Of a stretch of DNA of 64,000 nt, positions 22,281 through 33,600 are shown piece after piece (the first letter of the stretch is position 1; every line of letters starts with the position of its first letter). The notes beneath the pieces were generated by a model, which saw nothing but the letters and a program-made list of their open reading frames with translations, did not search any database and had not been told where the DNA came from. Source of the stretch: Termitomyces sp. T153 (taxonomy: Eukaryota > Basidiomycota > Agaricomycetes > Agaricales > Lyophyllaceae). A program made the position numbers and the translations under genes. The stretch spans positions 62,001 to 126,000 of the forward strand of contig JACKQL020000069.1 of the NCBI GenBank assembly GCA_018296165.2, written 5' to 3'.

Positions 22281-22463
22281 ATGATACAGATATCAATGTT
22301 CATCGCTCTACTCGTTCTTGGTCTTCCATTGTTACTCCTGGCGATCAAGAAACCTCGACGACAAATACCTCTGCCGCCCGGTCCTCATGCTGATCCCCTT
22401 ATAGGTCATCTACAAAAAATCACACAGAAAAGCTTACCCGATACCTTCTATGAGTTGGGGAAG
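22281..22463 (+). pseudogene. P450 N-terminal exon in opposite orientation
   Basis: Plus-strand frame with a membrane anchor (MFIALLVLGLPLLLLAI), basic stop-transfer KKPRR, the proline hinge IPLPPGPHADPLIGH, and TFYELGK. This is exactly the first exon of a microsomal fungal P450. The adjoining minus-strand P450 body starts at the residue that would follow (YLEVFG..) and has no N-terminal exon of its own. Either this exon was inverted in place, or it is the remnant of a second, divergent P450 truncated near the Helitron block. Confidence 0.75.
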
Positions 22464-22566
22464 ATGGTGACACTGCCAGAGCCCGCCGCCACCGCCACAT
22501 GACCATGTGTTGAATCTGTATTACGTAAGAACCAATGCATCAATTTATGGTAATGATAAGGATTGA

Positions 22567-23701
22567 CCAGAGCATGCCCCGTGCCTTCGGCACGGGCCTG
22601 TAGCTCTTGCTTCATCCCAGACCCAACCTCACTTCGTTCGGTTAGGTCCTTGTATTTCAAACTCAATGCCAAGTCCCAGACCCAACCTCACTTCGTTCGG
22701 TTAGGTCCTTGTATTTCAAACTCAATGCCAAGTCCCAGACCCAACCTCACTTCGTTCGGTTAGGTCCTTGTATTTCAAACTCAATGCCAAGTCCCAGACC
22801 CAACCTCACTTCGTTCGGTTAGGTCCTTGTATTTCAAACTCAATGCCAAGTCCCAGACCCAACCTCACTTCGTTCGGTTAGGTCTTTGTATTTCAAACTC
22901 AATGCTAAGTCCCAGAACTATTGAGAATATCTATACTACACTGTCAACTCATATACATTAGGTGCTGAAATTCACAGAGATTAGCAATTTGGTGTTTGAA
23001 AGAGATCTACCTTAAAAGCAGAAAGCCAATAACTGTTTAGAAAAGAAAATGGATAATACTTGAATTAGTTCTCAGACAAATATAGAAAAAGCATACCTGC
23101 AAAGCTACTGAACACTCAGAAAGGGAGCCTAATGAAGAATGTAGTGAAGTCTGATTTCAGCCATGATTTGTCCCTAAAAGTTACACTCAAAAAAAGAGTA
23201 CACCTAGCCCAATTCAGCTTCAATATAGAAACAACCACCAAAATCAGCTATTGGACAATTAAGCAAAGAAAAGAAAGCCCACCTGAAAGAAGAGAAAGCT
23301 ACTCAATGCTCAGAAAAAGCCTGAAGAAGGATGCAATAGTGGAAATCTAGTTATCAGCTATGATCAGTGATTGGAGATGACAAACAGTAGAGCATACATG
23401 GCCAGGTTGAGTGTAAAAACCTCCAAAAGAGGGTCAGTAGAGTCTATCAGGCCAAACAAAGCTTCTTCTCACAGTATCAGAGCAGAGAGAATGGTTGATG
23501 CTTCATATTGGAAAGAGAGGTCAAAAGAAAGAGTGATTCGGTGCAATGATTGATCTTTGCCACACACCAAAGGAAAAGGCCGAAAATTTGAAGCCAGCCA
23601 ACTTACGTAATTTTACATAAGCATTACATAAGGAATCTTCCCAGGTTGTTGGAAGATTGAGGCACAGCCACTTTCCCAGGGGTCGTCGCATAGTATATAG
23701 A
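22567..23701 (-). mobile_element. Hel-1: non-autonomous Helitron, about 1.1 kb
   Basis: Read on the minus strand it starts TCTATATACTATGCGACGAC (5' TC) and ends in a 58-bp minisatellite plus hairpin CCCGTGCC-TTC-GGCACGGG close to the left edge. The edge reads CTCTGG followed by T, which fits the Helitron CTRR|T rule. No coding capacity is recognised. It is the left-most (3') member of the tandem block and of the same type as Hel-3 and Hel-8. Confidence 0.7.
22615..22918. repeat. 58-bp minisatellite of Hel-1
   Basis: About five near-identical units built on CCCAACCTCACTTCGTTCGG..TTAGGTCC, followed by a variable half (TTGTATTTCAAACTCAATGC). The last unit carries a CpG-type change. Confidence 0.9.
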
Positions 23702-23747
23702 CGAGCTACGCCCCGTGCCTTCGGCACGGGCCTGTAGCTCTTGCTTC

Positions 23748-24545
23748 ATCCCAGACCCAACCTCACTTCGTTCGGTTAGGTCCTCGATATTCTACTCAAT
23801 GCTTCATCCCAGACCCAACCTCACTTCGTTCGGTTAGGTCCTTGATATTCTACTCAATGCTTCATCCCAGACCCAACCTCACTTCGTTCGGTTAGGTCCT
23901 CGATATTCTACTCAATGCTTCATCCCAGACCCAACCTCACTTTGTTCGGTTAGGTCCTCGATATTCTACTCAATGCTTCATCCCAGACCCAACCTCACTT
24001 TGTTCGGTTAGGTCCTCGATATTCTACTCAATGCTTCATCCCAGACCCAACCTCACTTTGTTCGGTTAGGTCCTCGATATTCTACTCAATGCTTCATCCC
24101 AGACCCAACCTCACTTCGTTCGGTTAGGTCCTTGTAATTTAAACTCAATGCTTCATCCCAGACCCAACCTCACTTCATTCGGTTAGGTCTTTGTATTTCA
24201 AACTCAATGCTAATTCCCAGACCCAACCTCACTTTGTTCGGTTAGGTCTTTGTATTTCAAACTCAATGCTAATTCTCAGACCCAACCTCACTTCGTTAGG
24301 TTAGGTCCTTGTATTTCAAACTCAATGCTAAGTTCCAGACCCAACCTCACTTCGTTCGGTTAGGTCTTTGTATTTTGTCAACTCAATGCTAAGTCCCAGA
24401 CACAACCTCACTTCATTATATTCTACTCAATGCTAAGTCCCAGATCCAACCTCACTTCATTATATTCTACTCAATGCTAAGTCCCAGATCCAACCTCATT
24501 TTATTTGGTTAGGTCCTTGTATTTCAAACTCAATGCTAAGTTCCA
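23748..24545. repeat. 58-bp minisatellite of Hel-2, about 14 units
   Basis: The longest array in the block. Early units use TCGATATTCTACTCAATGCTTCAT as the variable half and later ones TTGTATTTCAAACTCAATGC. Units differ mainly by TCG to TTG or TCA, and the final units are shortened. Confidence 0.9.
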
Positions 24546-24940
24546 GAACTACTGAGAATATCTATACTACACTGTCAACCCATATACATTAGGTGCTGAA
24601 ATTCACAGAGGTTAGCAATTTGGTGTTTGAAAGAGATCTACCTTAAAAGCAGAAAGCCAATAACTGTTTAGAAAAGAAAATGGATAATACTTGAATTAGT
24701 TCTCAGACAAATATAAAAAAAGTATACCTGCAAAGCTACTGAACACTCAGAAAAGGAGCCTAATGAAGAATGTAGTGAAGTCTGATTTCAGCCATGATTA
24801 GTCCATAAAAGTTACACTCAGAAAAGGAGTATACCTAGCCCAATTCAGCTTTAATATAGAAACAACCACCAAAATCAGCCATTGAACAATTAAGCAAAGA
24901 AAAGAAAGCTCACCTGAAAGAAGAGAAAGCTACTCAATGC

Positions 24941-25603
24941 TCAGAAAAAGCCTGAAGAAGGATGCAATAGTGGAAATCCAGGAATATCCACAGTAGCTTG
25001 AGCAATAGCAGGCTGATTGACTGGTCCCAGCCTATTGACTCTTTCATATACAGGCAGAGGTGGCACCATTCTAGGTAAGACATTCTGTAAAGGGGCATTC
25101 CAACCTTCAGGCAGATGAGTTTCAGAAATACCCATAGTTGCAATAGGCTGATTGAGTCTATTGACTCTTTTTTGTATAGGAGCAGGCAGAGGAGGCACCA
25201 ATCTAGGTAAGGGATTCTGTAAAGAGGCATTCCATCCTTCAGGTAAAACAGTTTCAGGAATGACCATAGAGAATGGATCATCAGCAGGTGCTAACTGCCT
25301 AATAGGTCTTCCTGAAGAGCCAGAAGTGGTGGCTATAGATTGGTGATTAAGCCTCAATCCCGCAGATCCTATATCCCCAGATCCCATAGATTGATTGTTA
25401 CCCCTAGGCCTCAATTGAAGTGGTGGGACAACCACAGTATTGATCTGTTCCAAAGATCTATTGTTTCTATTTGCTCGACAATTGTCAGGATCTGTCATTT
25501 GTAGCTGTTCAAGTCTCCTTTGATTCCTAGCTTGTTGCCTTTGGCTTTCAGGAGTAGTAGGTGGTTGCCTGAAACACCCATTGTTAAGCAATTTAACAGT
25601 CAA
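24941..25603 (-). pseudogene. Truncated N-terminal piece of RepHel protein
   Basis: A 220-residue frame starting MTVKLLNNGCFRQPPTTPES, like the N-terminus of the RepHel genes in Hel-6 and Hel-10. It contains two IPET/IxETxLPEGWNA repeat units, then runs into unrelated sequence (after DIPGF) at the Hel-2 chimera junction. Rep and helicase domains are absent. It could still be translated as a short Q/P-rich protein. Confidence 0.65.
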
Positions 25604-26091
25604 AAACCATTAAAATTGACTTGCATGATGAGATATTTGATGTATCAATAGCTCAATGTGGTTAAGGAGTTACTAATAAGCTTGTTAGTCAACATCAATC
25701 AATCAATAGATGTGAGAAAACATACTTTGTCATGTGGCCTCCTTTCCACAACCTCGGAAATGCCCATTGTTTGGTCATATTGTGTCAAAAAACGCGCGAG
25801 GCGTGAAAAACAGTGTCCACTAAATCGCGTTTGGCCTTTTTCATCCCTGCAGACTAATTGGCACCTTTTACACATAGTCAAAAGATAGTATATATGTATT
25901 AAAGCTGTCTACTGCATTTGTTTTGGTAAAAAACTTATCCGAAGAGCGTAAAAACAGCCAAATCTGATTGTATTACCATAAAAGGGTTGAAATTTGTCAG
26001 CATTTGTCAGCGCTGACAAATTTTAGTCAGCAGAAAAGTCGTCGCATAGGCGCAGCCACATTCCCACGTCCGTCGTCGCATAATATATAGA

Positions 26092-27223
26092 CGAGCTACG
26101 CCCCGTGCCTTCGGCACGGGCCTGTAGCTCTTGCTTCATCCCAGACCCAACCTCACTTCGTTCGGTTAGGTCCTCGATATTCTACTCAATGCTTCATCCC
26201 AGACCCAACCTCACTTCGTTTGGTTAGGTCCTTGTATTTCAAACTCAATGCCAAGTCCCAGACCCAACCTCACTTCATTCGGTTAGGTCCTTGTATTTCA
26301 AACTCAATGCCAAGTCCCAGACCCAACCTCACTTCGTTCGGTTAGGTCCTTGTATTTCAAACTCAATGCCAAGTCCCAGACCCAACCTCACTTTGTTCGG
26401 TTAGGTCCTTGTATTTCAAACTCAATGCTAAGTCCCAGAACTATTGAGAATATCTATACTACACTGTCAACTCATATACATTAGGTGCTGAAATTCACAG
26501 AGATTAGCAATTTGGTGTTTGAAAGAGATCTACCTTAAAAGCAGAAAGCCAATAACTGTTTAGAAAAGAAAATGGATAATACTTGAATTAGTTCTCAGAC
26601 AAATATAGAAAAAGCATACCTGCAAAGCTACTGAACACTCAGAAAAGGAGCCTAATGAAGAATGTAGTGAAGTCTGATTTCAGCCATGATTAGTCCATAA
26701 AAGTTACACTCAGAAAGGGAGTATACCTAGCCCAATTCAGCTTCAATATAGAAACAACCACCAAAATCAGCCATTGAACAATTAAGCAAAGAAAAGAAAG
26801 CTCACCTGAAAGAAGAGAAAGCTACTCAATGCTCAGAAAAAGTCTAAAGAAGGATGCAATAGTGAAAATCTGGTTATCAGCTATGATCAGTGATTGGAGA
26901 TGACAAAAAGTAGAGCATACATGGCCAGTTAAGTGTAAAAACCTCCAAAAGAGGGTCAGTAGAGTCTATCAGGCCAATCAAAGTTTCTTCTCACAGTATC
27001 AGAGCAGAGAGAATGGTTGATGCTTCAGATTGGAAAGAGAGGTCAAAAGAAAGAGTGATTCGGTGCGATGATTGATCTTTGCCACACACCAAAGGAAAAG
27101 GCCGAAAATTAGAGGCCAGCCAAGTTACGTAATTTTACATAAGCATTACATAAGGAATCTTCCCAGGTTATTGGAAGATTGAGGCACAGCCACTTTCCCA
27201 GGAGTCGTCGCATAGTATATAGA
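26092..27223 (-). mobile_element. Hel-3: non-autonomous Helitron, about 1.1 kb
   Basis: The 5' end TCTATATACTATGCGACGAC abuts the CTAA end of Hel-4. The 3' end has the minisatellite and the hairpin at about 26099-26120. It is almost identical to Hel-8 and related to Hel-1. No recognisable gene. Confidence 0.75.
26147..26438. repeat. 58-bp minisatellite of Hel-3, about 5 units
   Basis: Same unit as in the other elements, with TCG/TTG/TCA variants. Confidence 0.88.
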
Positions 27224-27859
27224 TTAGCAAGGCCAAGCAAAACAGTCATGGATTTGTAACTGTTCAAGTCTCCTTTGATTCCTAGCTTGTTGCCTTTGGC
27301 TTTCAGGAGTAGTAGGTGGTTGCCTGAAACACCCATTGTTAAGCAATTTAACAGTCAAAAACCATTAAAATTGACTTGCATGATGAGATATTTGATGTAT
27401 CAATAGCTCAATGTGGTTAAGGAGTTACTAATAAGCTTGTTAGTCAACATCAATCAATCAATAGATGTGACAAAACATACTTTGTTGTGTGGCCTCCTTT
27501 CCACAACCTCGGAAATGCCCATTGTTTGGTCATATTGTGTCAAAAAATGTGCAAGGCATAAAAAACAGTGTCCACTAAATCGCGTTTGGCCTTTTTGACA
27601 CCTGCAGACTATCTGGCATGTTTCACACATAGTCAAAAGATTGCATATATGTATTAAAGCTGTCTACTGTAATTTTTCTTCAAGAAAACATGTTCAAATG
27701 GCCAAAAACAGCCAACTTGTATCATGTTCACCTTTAAAAGGCAATTCTTATGTAAGAATTGGTCAGCATTAGTCAGGCTTACTTCAGCAGAATCCCAAAA
27801 AGTCATTGCATATATAGGCACAGCCACTTTCCCATGTCCATCATCACATATATTATAGA
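27224..27859 (-). mobile_element. Hel-4: short Helitron derivative, 0.64 kb
   Basis: The 5' end TCTATAATATATGTGATGAT is followed by the leader and the first codons of the RepHel gene (to RRLEQLQ). It then jumps to TCCATGACTGTTTTGCTTGG and ends CTTGCTAA directly before the T of the next element. CTAA|T is a canonical Helitron CTRR|T terminus. It has no minisatellite. Same type as Hel-9. Confidence 0.7.
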
Positions 27860-29799
27860 CAAGCTATGCCCCGTGCCTTTGGCATGGGCCTGTAGCTCTT
27901 GCTTCATCCCAGACCCAACCGAACAAAGTGAGGTTGGGTCCTTGATATTCTACTCAATGCTTCATCCCAGACCCAACCTCACTTCATTTGGTTAGGTCCT
28001 TGTATTTCAAACTTAATGCTTCATCCCAGACCCAACCTCACTTTGTTCGGTTAGGTCCTTGTAATTCAAACTTAATGCTTCATCCCAGACCCAACCTCAC
28101 TTTGTTCAGTTAGGTCTTTGTATTTCAAACTCAATGCTAAATCCCAGACCCAACCTCACTATGTTTGGTTAGGTCTTTGTATTTTGTCAACTCAATGCCA
28201 AGATCCAAACTCAACCTCAGTTTGTCTTTTATCCCAGACCTAACTGAACAAAAGCTGACTTTGGTCTTTCTTTTTTAAATCAATGTGTTGATAGTCCTGT
28301 CATTGTCAATGTCAGTAGACATAAGTCTTTACTATGATTTCAATTATATTTCACTCAATCAAATGAACTTTCCTTTATAAGTATTCCATTATTTTTAACA
28401 TAATGCTGAAATCCAGACCAAACCTCACTTTGCTTGGTTAGATTTTCAATATTCCAACTCTTGCAAGTGATTAACATTAATAGATCATCTATAATATACT
28501 TGAACATTTAGAATTATTGATCAATCAAAGTCTCCTCCACCTTCTATCCCCTTATTACTCATGCACTTCGAAGAGCATGTTAGACAATTTTTGGACACCA
28601 AAATATACTAAAGAGAAACAAATTAGGGAAAGCAGTCTGAGTGATGAGATATCTACAATCTCATTATTGGTATCACTAAATGATACTAATACTTAGCAAT
28701 CAGACCTTTGACATCACTCATCTGTTGTCTTCAACTTGATATATCTGACTATACAATTATCTAATCACAAACCATACACCTTCAAATCAGAAATCCTGTG
28801 GATCCTCAGAAACAGGACCTAGCCTACAGCTATTAGTAGTGACCAAAAAACCTCCTGTTTCTTAACAGAGGACCATCAACTTTGCACATTCTATATTAAT
28901 ACTGCCTTCTGAAACTTTTTCCATCTCAAAGTAATCTTCAATGCTCTCTTCACTAATAGTAGCATACTAAATTAAATCCACCATCCTTTTTCAGGGCTGT
29001 CATAATGTAGTCAAATATCTATTGAGAGCAGGAAAAGTTGGAGATGATCAGGAGTAAGTTGACTCTAAGACATAAGGAACTGATTACTGTAAAATTATAA
29101 GAATTCACACTTGCAAGTCTGAACCATACACCTTGAAATCAGAAAGCCAGCAAACAGCTATATACACTGGGCAAGTATAGCTTCACTTTGTTTGGTTAAG
29201 GATTTGAATTTACAATTCAATGTTGGTACCATCTAACATCACAGAATACACATTCCAAGTTAGGGGATATCAGCAATCAAATTCAAGTCAGATTTATAGT
29301 CAAAACATACTGTATGTCATAAACCTCTCAAAGTCCCTCAAGAACCATAGTTGCCTAGAGATATACACTGGGCAACTATTCTCCTTTCCAAAGAATAAGT
29401 AGAAGCCTTTAAGAGTTAAAGAAACATTTTATACCACTTCTTTAGCCATTTTTGATCATGAATTTCATTGTTCTGAACTTTCTTTCTTTCCCAAAGAACA
29501 GCCAGAAGTGTTGCTTGAAGAGGTACATCAAAAGACAGTACATTTCACATAAGTCATGCCTGAAAAAGGCTAAAAATTGCCTGAAATATCAATCTTAAGG
29601 CTTGAAGAAACAATAGATTCATGCTATCAACCAAAGCTGTCTGTTTTTCCCTATTCAAAGTGTGAACAAAGAGCCAACTGCCTTAAAAGGCAATTCTTAT
29701 GTAAGAATTGGTCAGCATTAGTCAGGCTTACTTGAGCAGAGACCCAAAAAGGCATCCACACAGCCACTTTCCCACGTCCGTCGTCGCATAATATATAGA
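27860..29799 (-). mobile_element. Hel-5: non-autonomous Helitron, about 1.9 kb
   Basis: The 5' end TCTATATATTATGCGACGAC is followed by an AT-rich body without a convincing gene, then a degraded minisatellite and a CpG-decayed hairpin at about 27866-27890. Very similar along its length to Hel-7. A 60-codon open frame (29220-29402), shared with Hel-7, has no recognisable content. Confidence 0.75.
27906..28206. repeat. 58-bp minisatellite of Hel-5 with one flipped unit
   Basis: About five units. In the first (27910-27940) the core reads AACCGAACAAAGTGAGGTTG, the reverse complement of the usual core, inside normally oriented flanks. Confidence 0.85.
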
Positions 29800-29845
29800 C
29801 GAGCTACGCCCCGTGCCTTTGGCACGGGCCTGTAGCTCTTGCTTC

Positions 29846-30362
29846 ATCCCAGACCCAACCTCACTTCGTTCGGTTAGGTCCTCGATATTCTACTCAATGC
29901 TTCATCCCAGACCCAACCTCACTTCGTTCGGTTAGGTCCTCGATATTCTACTCAATGCTTCATCCCAGACCCAACCTCACTTCGTTTGGTTAGGTCCTTG
30001 TATTTCAAACTTAATGCTTCATCCCAGACCCAACCTCACTTCGTTCGGTTAGGTCTTTGTATTTCAAACTCAATGCTAATTCCCAGACCCAACCTCACTT
30101 CGTTCGGTTAGGTCCTTGTATTTCAAACTTAATGCTTCATCCCAGACCCAACCTCACTTCGTTCGGTTAGGTCTTTGTATTTCAAACTCAATGCTAAGTC
30201 CCAGACCCAACCTCACTTTGTTCGGTTAGGTCTTTGTATTTCAAACTTAATGCTTCATCCTAGACCCAACCTCACTTCGTTCAGTTAGGTCCTTGTATTT
30301 CAAACTCAATGCTTCATCCCAGACCCAACCTCACTTCATTCGGTTAGGTCTTTGTATTTTGT
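29846..30362. repeat. 58-bp minisatellite of Hel-6, about 9 units
   Basis: Near-identical units ending in a TTGTATTTTGTTGACC variant. It lies between the RepHel 3' region and the terminal hairpin. Confidence 0.9.
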
Positions 30363-30649
30363 TGACCAAGTGTTGCTTTTCTCTTACCATTCAATACACT
30401 GAGATTTCATCTATAAACCAATCATGTATCTATATTACATTATTAACAAAATACTACAATGTCCACTGATATATATTAGAGATGCTGAAAATTATAAAAG
30501 TTAGTACTAACCAACCAATTATTTAAACTGTCACACTTACATTTGTAAACCATTAAGAATATCTATACTACATGGTCCAGCTATAGACATTAGGTGCTGA
30601 AGTTCATAGAAGTTAGCAATTTCTTGCTTGAGTCCAACAAAACTCACAC

Positions 30650-33600
30650 TTACATTTGTAAACCATTCAGGATTTCCTGATAGACAATATTTGCAGTCTT
30701 TCTTGATGTGTTTTCTGGGTCCAAGATGACTTTGATACGATCTCCTGATGTGCACCGAGAGAGTGCAACATAAAGTTGGCCATGTGAAAAAACTCCTGAT
30801 CAAAGGTCCAATCCAACATGCTTGACTGATTGACCCTGAGACTTGTTGATAGTCATGGCAAAGGCCAATCGAACTGGGAATTGTCTCCTGCGCAATGGAA
30901 TTGGCAAATCTTCTTCAGACACATCCATGTTGATTCTTGGAATCAAAACAATTGATCCTGCAAACTTGGCATCTCCACTGATGATTCTACATCTGAGAAC
31001 TCTGGTGCTGATGTGAGTGACAATCATTCTTGTCCCATTGCAAAGTCCTTTGGTTGTATCCAGATTCCTGAGCAGCATGACAGGAACACCAATCTTCAGA
31101 GCCAATTTAGCCAAAGGCAAACTGCTGGCTCTGAGAGAGTTGAGGTATTCCATTGGATACAATCCAAGGCCATTAGGATTCCTATCATCAGATATGACAG
31201 AGTCTGCACTCTGCAAGATTTTCTCTTCTCCTGGACATTTCTGCAGAACTTCAGAGTTGATATCCTCTACATCAGAGTTCTTGCCAGAAAGGATGGTACG
31301 GTCCAGGTAATACTGATCATCTTGATGGTGATCAATATGAGGATAAGTGGAAGAGATCAATCCAGTGACAGAATTGTCATCACAGATCATGATTTCTGGA
31401 AGTTGTACTGTTTCTCCAGGCCCAAGGTTTTTTCCAGCACCAACATCCAATAACCAAGCTGCATGAGCAATGTTATCAGGAGTCTGATCCAATCTCATGT
31501 TTTGAACCAAGTAGTGGACTTGAATCTGATCCCAAAGTCTTCCCCTCTTGAGTGAAGCAGCAATCATCTGCTGCCTGAGTCCTCGTTGGATAACTGGGAG
31601 AGTTTGCCTGAAATCTCCTCCAAACACCACAGTCACTCCACCAAAAGGAACATCCTTCTCCAGAATGTCTCTGAACCCTCGATCCACAGAGTCAATGGCA
31701 TTTTTGTGTTGCATTGGGACTTCATCCCAGATGACAACTTTGGTCTGGAGTAAGAGTTGAGACAACTGAGTTCCTCTTTTGATATTGGCAATGGATGTAT
31801 CCAGAGCAGGAATGGGGATTTTGAACCTTGAGTGTGCAGTTCTACCACCCTCCAGCAATAAGGCAGCAATCCCAGATGATGCTACACATAATGCCACATC
31901 TCCATTGGACCGAACAGCAGAAGCCAAAGTGTTGCAGACAAATGTTTTGCCACATCCACCTGCACTGTGAATGAATATCATCTTGCCCAAGTTGTTGTCC
32001 ACAGAGTCCATAACTTCATTGAAGGCCCCCAGTTGTTCACCATTAAATCTGGCCTTGTTTTCATCCACCCTCCTCTTCAACTCCTCAATATCATAATCTG
32101 TTTCTTCTTGCAAAAGCCTATTTCCTGAAACTATTTGATCAGTATCAATGTCAACTCTTTATACAATGTCCAACTTGCCTGGAATCACATTCCAAACTTG
32201 TTGGGGTTCTGGCATGTTTGGAAAGTCTTGAAGAGTCTTGCCAAAATTCTTCAGATTGTCATTGATCAGATGAAGGCCATAGTCATAGACATCTTCATCA
32301 GTAAAGACTCTGTTCCTGTACTGCCTGATATTCTCCAATCTGTGTTGAAGATCATCACAAATGGAGTGCTTGAATTCGTCCCATAGAGCCTCTGGAGTGG
32401 TAGGAGCACAGTGGAATAGGATTGTGCAAAAGAGCTGTCTGAGAGCTGATCCTGATTGGATTGGAGCAGCTTCAGCAAGACATTGCCTCCATTCTGCATC
32501 ATCTTCTAGAAGACCAAGGGCCTTGCATGCCTCCTTGTAAGTTGGATAGGTGTGGCCATTGACTGTCCTGAGATTAGCCCATGATGTTGCATTGGTCACA
32601 ACTGTCAGGAGCATCCTAAGGTAGAACCTTTCTCCCTGTTTTGGTGAAGCAAAGTACATCCTCCCAATAGCTGTTCCTCTCTGCCTCTCCTTCCAGGTCC
32701 TTTTGGAAGCATCATAGACAAACTTGGTTGGAAAGTTCTGATAGGTAGTGTTGTTATCAGGGAATTTGGCATTGGCTTCAAACCAAGCAGTGAGTGCAGT
32801 CTTGTTTGCATTAGGCCTGGCAGCTACCATCTCCAAAGGCTCATTATCCTGAAAGTAGACTTCATGTTGGCCCTCCAAATGCACAGGTAATCGATACACA
32901 GAGGGATGTTCTCCATGCATGTTGAATTCAAAGATGTGCCAGCAAGCCTCAGGTGCAGAGATGTATCTGGCATCCAAGTGTTCCTTGATTTCATCCCTTT
33001 GCTCTCCAGCAATCTCCAAAGTTGTCCTATCATGGCCTTTGTAGATGTACTTGTGAATGTACTTGATGGCTTCCACTGAAGCACAGACCTCCACATTGAT
33101 GTGACATTTGTACTTGGCTGAGAGATAAGGGTTGTATGGAACAACATCTCGATTGTCATAATGATGACCATTCTTTTCAAAGAAGTGGCCATTGTCAGGC
33201 CTGGCATATTGAGGATAGCCATTATCTCCATACTGAGTAGCCTCTTGGAATTCCTTTGGGTATTTCTTGGAACATTTGCCATCTACCATGCACTTAGCAT
33301 TGGGTTTGGCAGCTCCACATGGGCCATGGACCATGTTGGTAATAACAACCTGACAACAAAGATAAGTTACTGAATCCAGAATTTAAACAAAGCCTATACC
33401 TGATACAATTCAGGCTGAGCAACTGGATCTGGAATTTGGGCAGAAACAATGGAATCCACATCAGGTGCATCCTTGATCCTGTGATGATGGTGGAAAAAGA
33501 TCAAGATGTGCATGTGTGGAAGTCCTCTCTTTTGGAATTCAATGGTATGAACATAAGCCACACAGCTGCCAAAGAGACCTTCCTTGATCTCCTTTACTAC

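Larger units (their letters stand above)
23702..26091 (-). mobile_element. Hel-2: chimeric Helitron, about 2.4 kb
   Basis: The 5' end TCTATATATTATGCGACGAC and the leader match the RepHel-bearing elements and include the first part of their gene. At about 24960-24975 it switches to the 3' part of the Hel-1/3/8 type, followed by the longest minisatellite array and the terminal hairpin. It is best read as a deletion or recombination derivative of two family members. Non-autonomous. Confidence 0.7.

Noticed and set aside
22615..22918. GGTTAGG in each unit resembling telomeric repeat
   Set aside because: It occurs once per 58-bp unit, not as tandem TTAGGG, and the units are tied to Helitron ends.
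23748..24545. Regular repeats with hairpins resembling a CRISPR array
   Set aside because: The units are contiguous 58-bp minisatellite copies without unique spacers, in a fungal genome and inside Helitrons.
29220..29402. 60-codon frame conserved between Hel-5 and Hel-7 as a Helitron cargo gene
   Set aside because: The two elements are nearly identical throughout, so frame conservation carries no weight; composition is low-complexity and no domain is seen.
31013..31453. Plus-strand frames opposite the Helitron helicase (also 53288-53728)
   Set aside because: They are shadows of the well-conserved Pif1 helicase on the minus strand.
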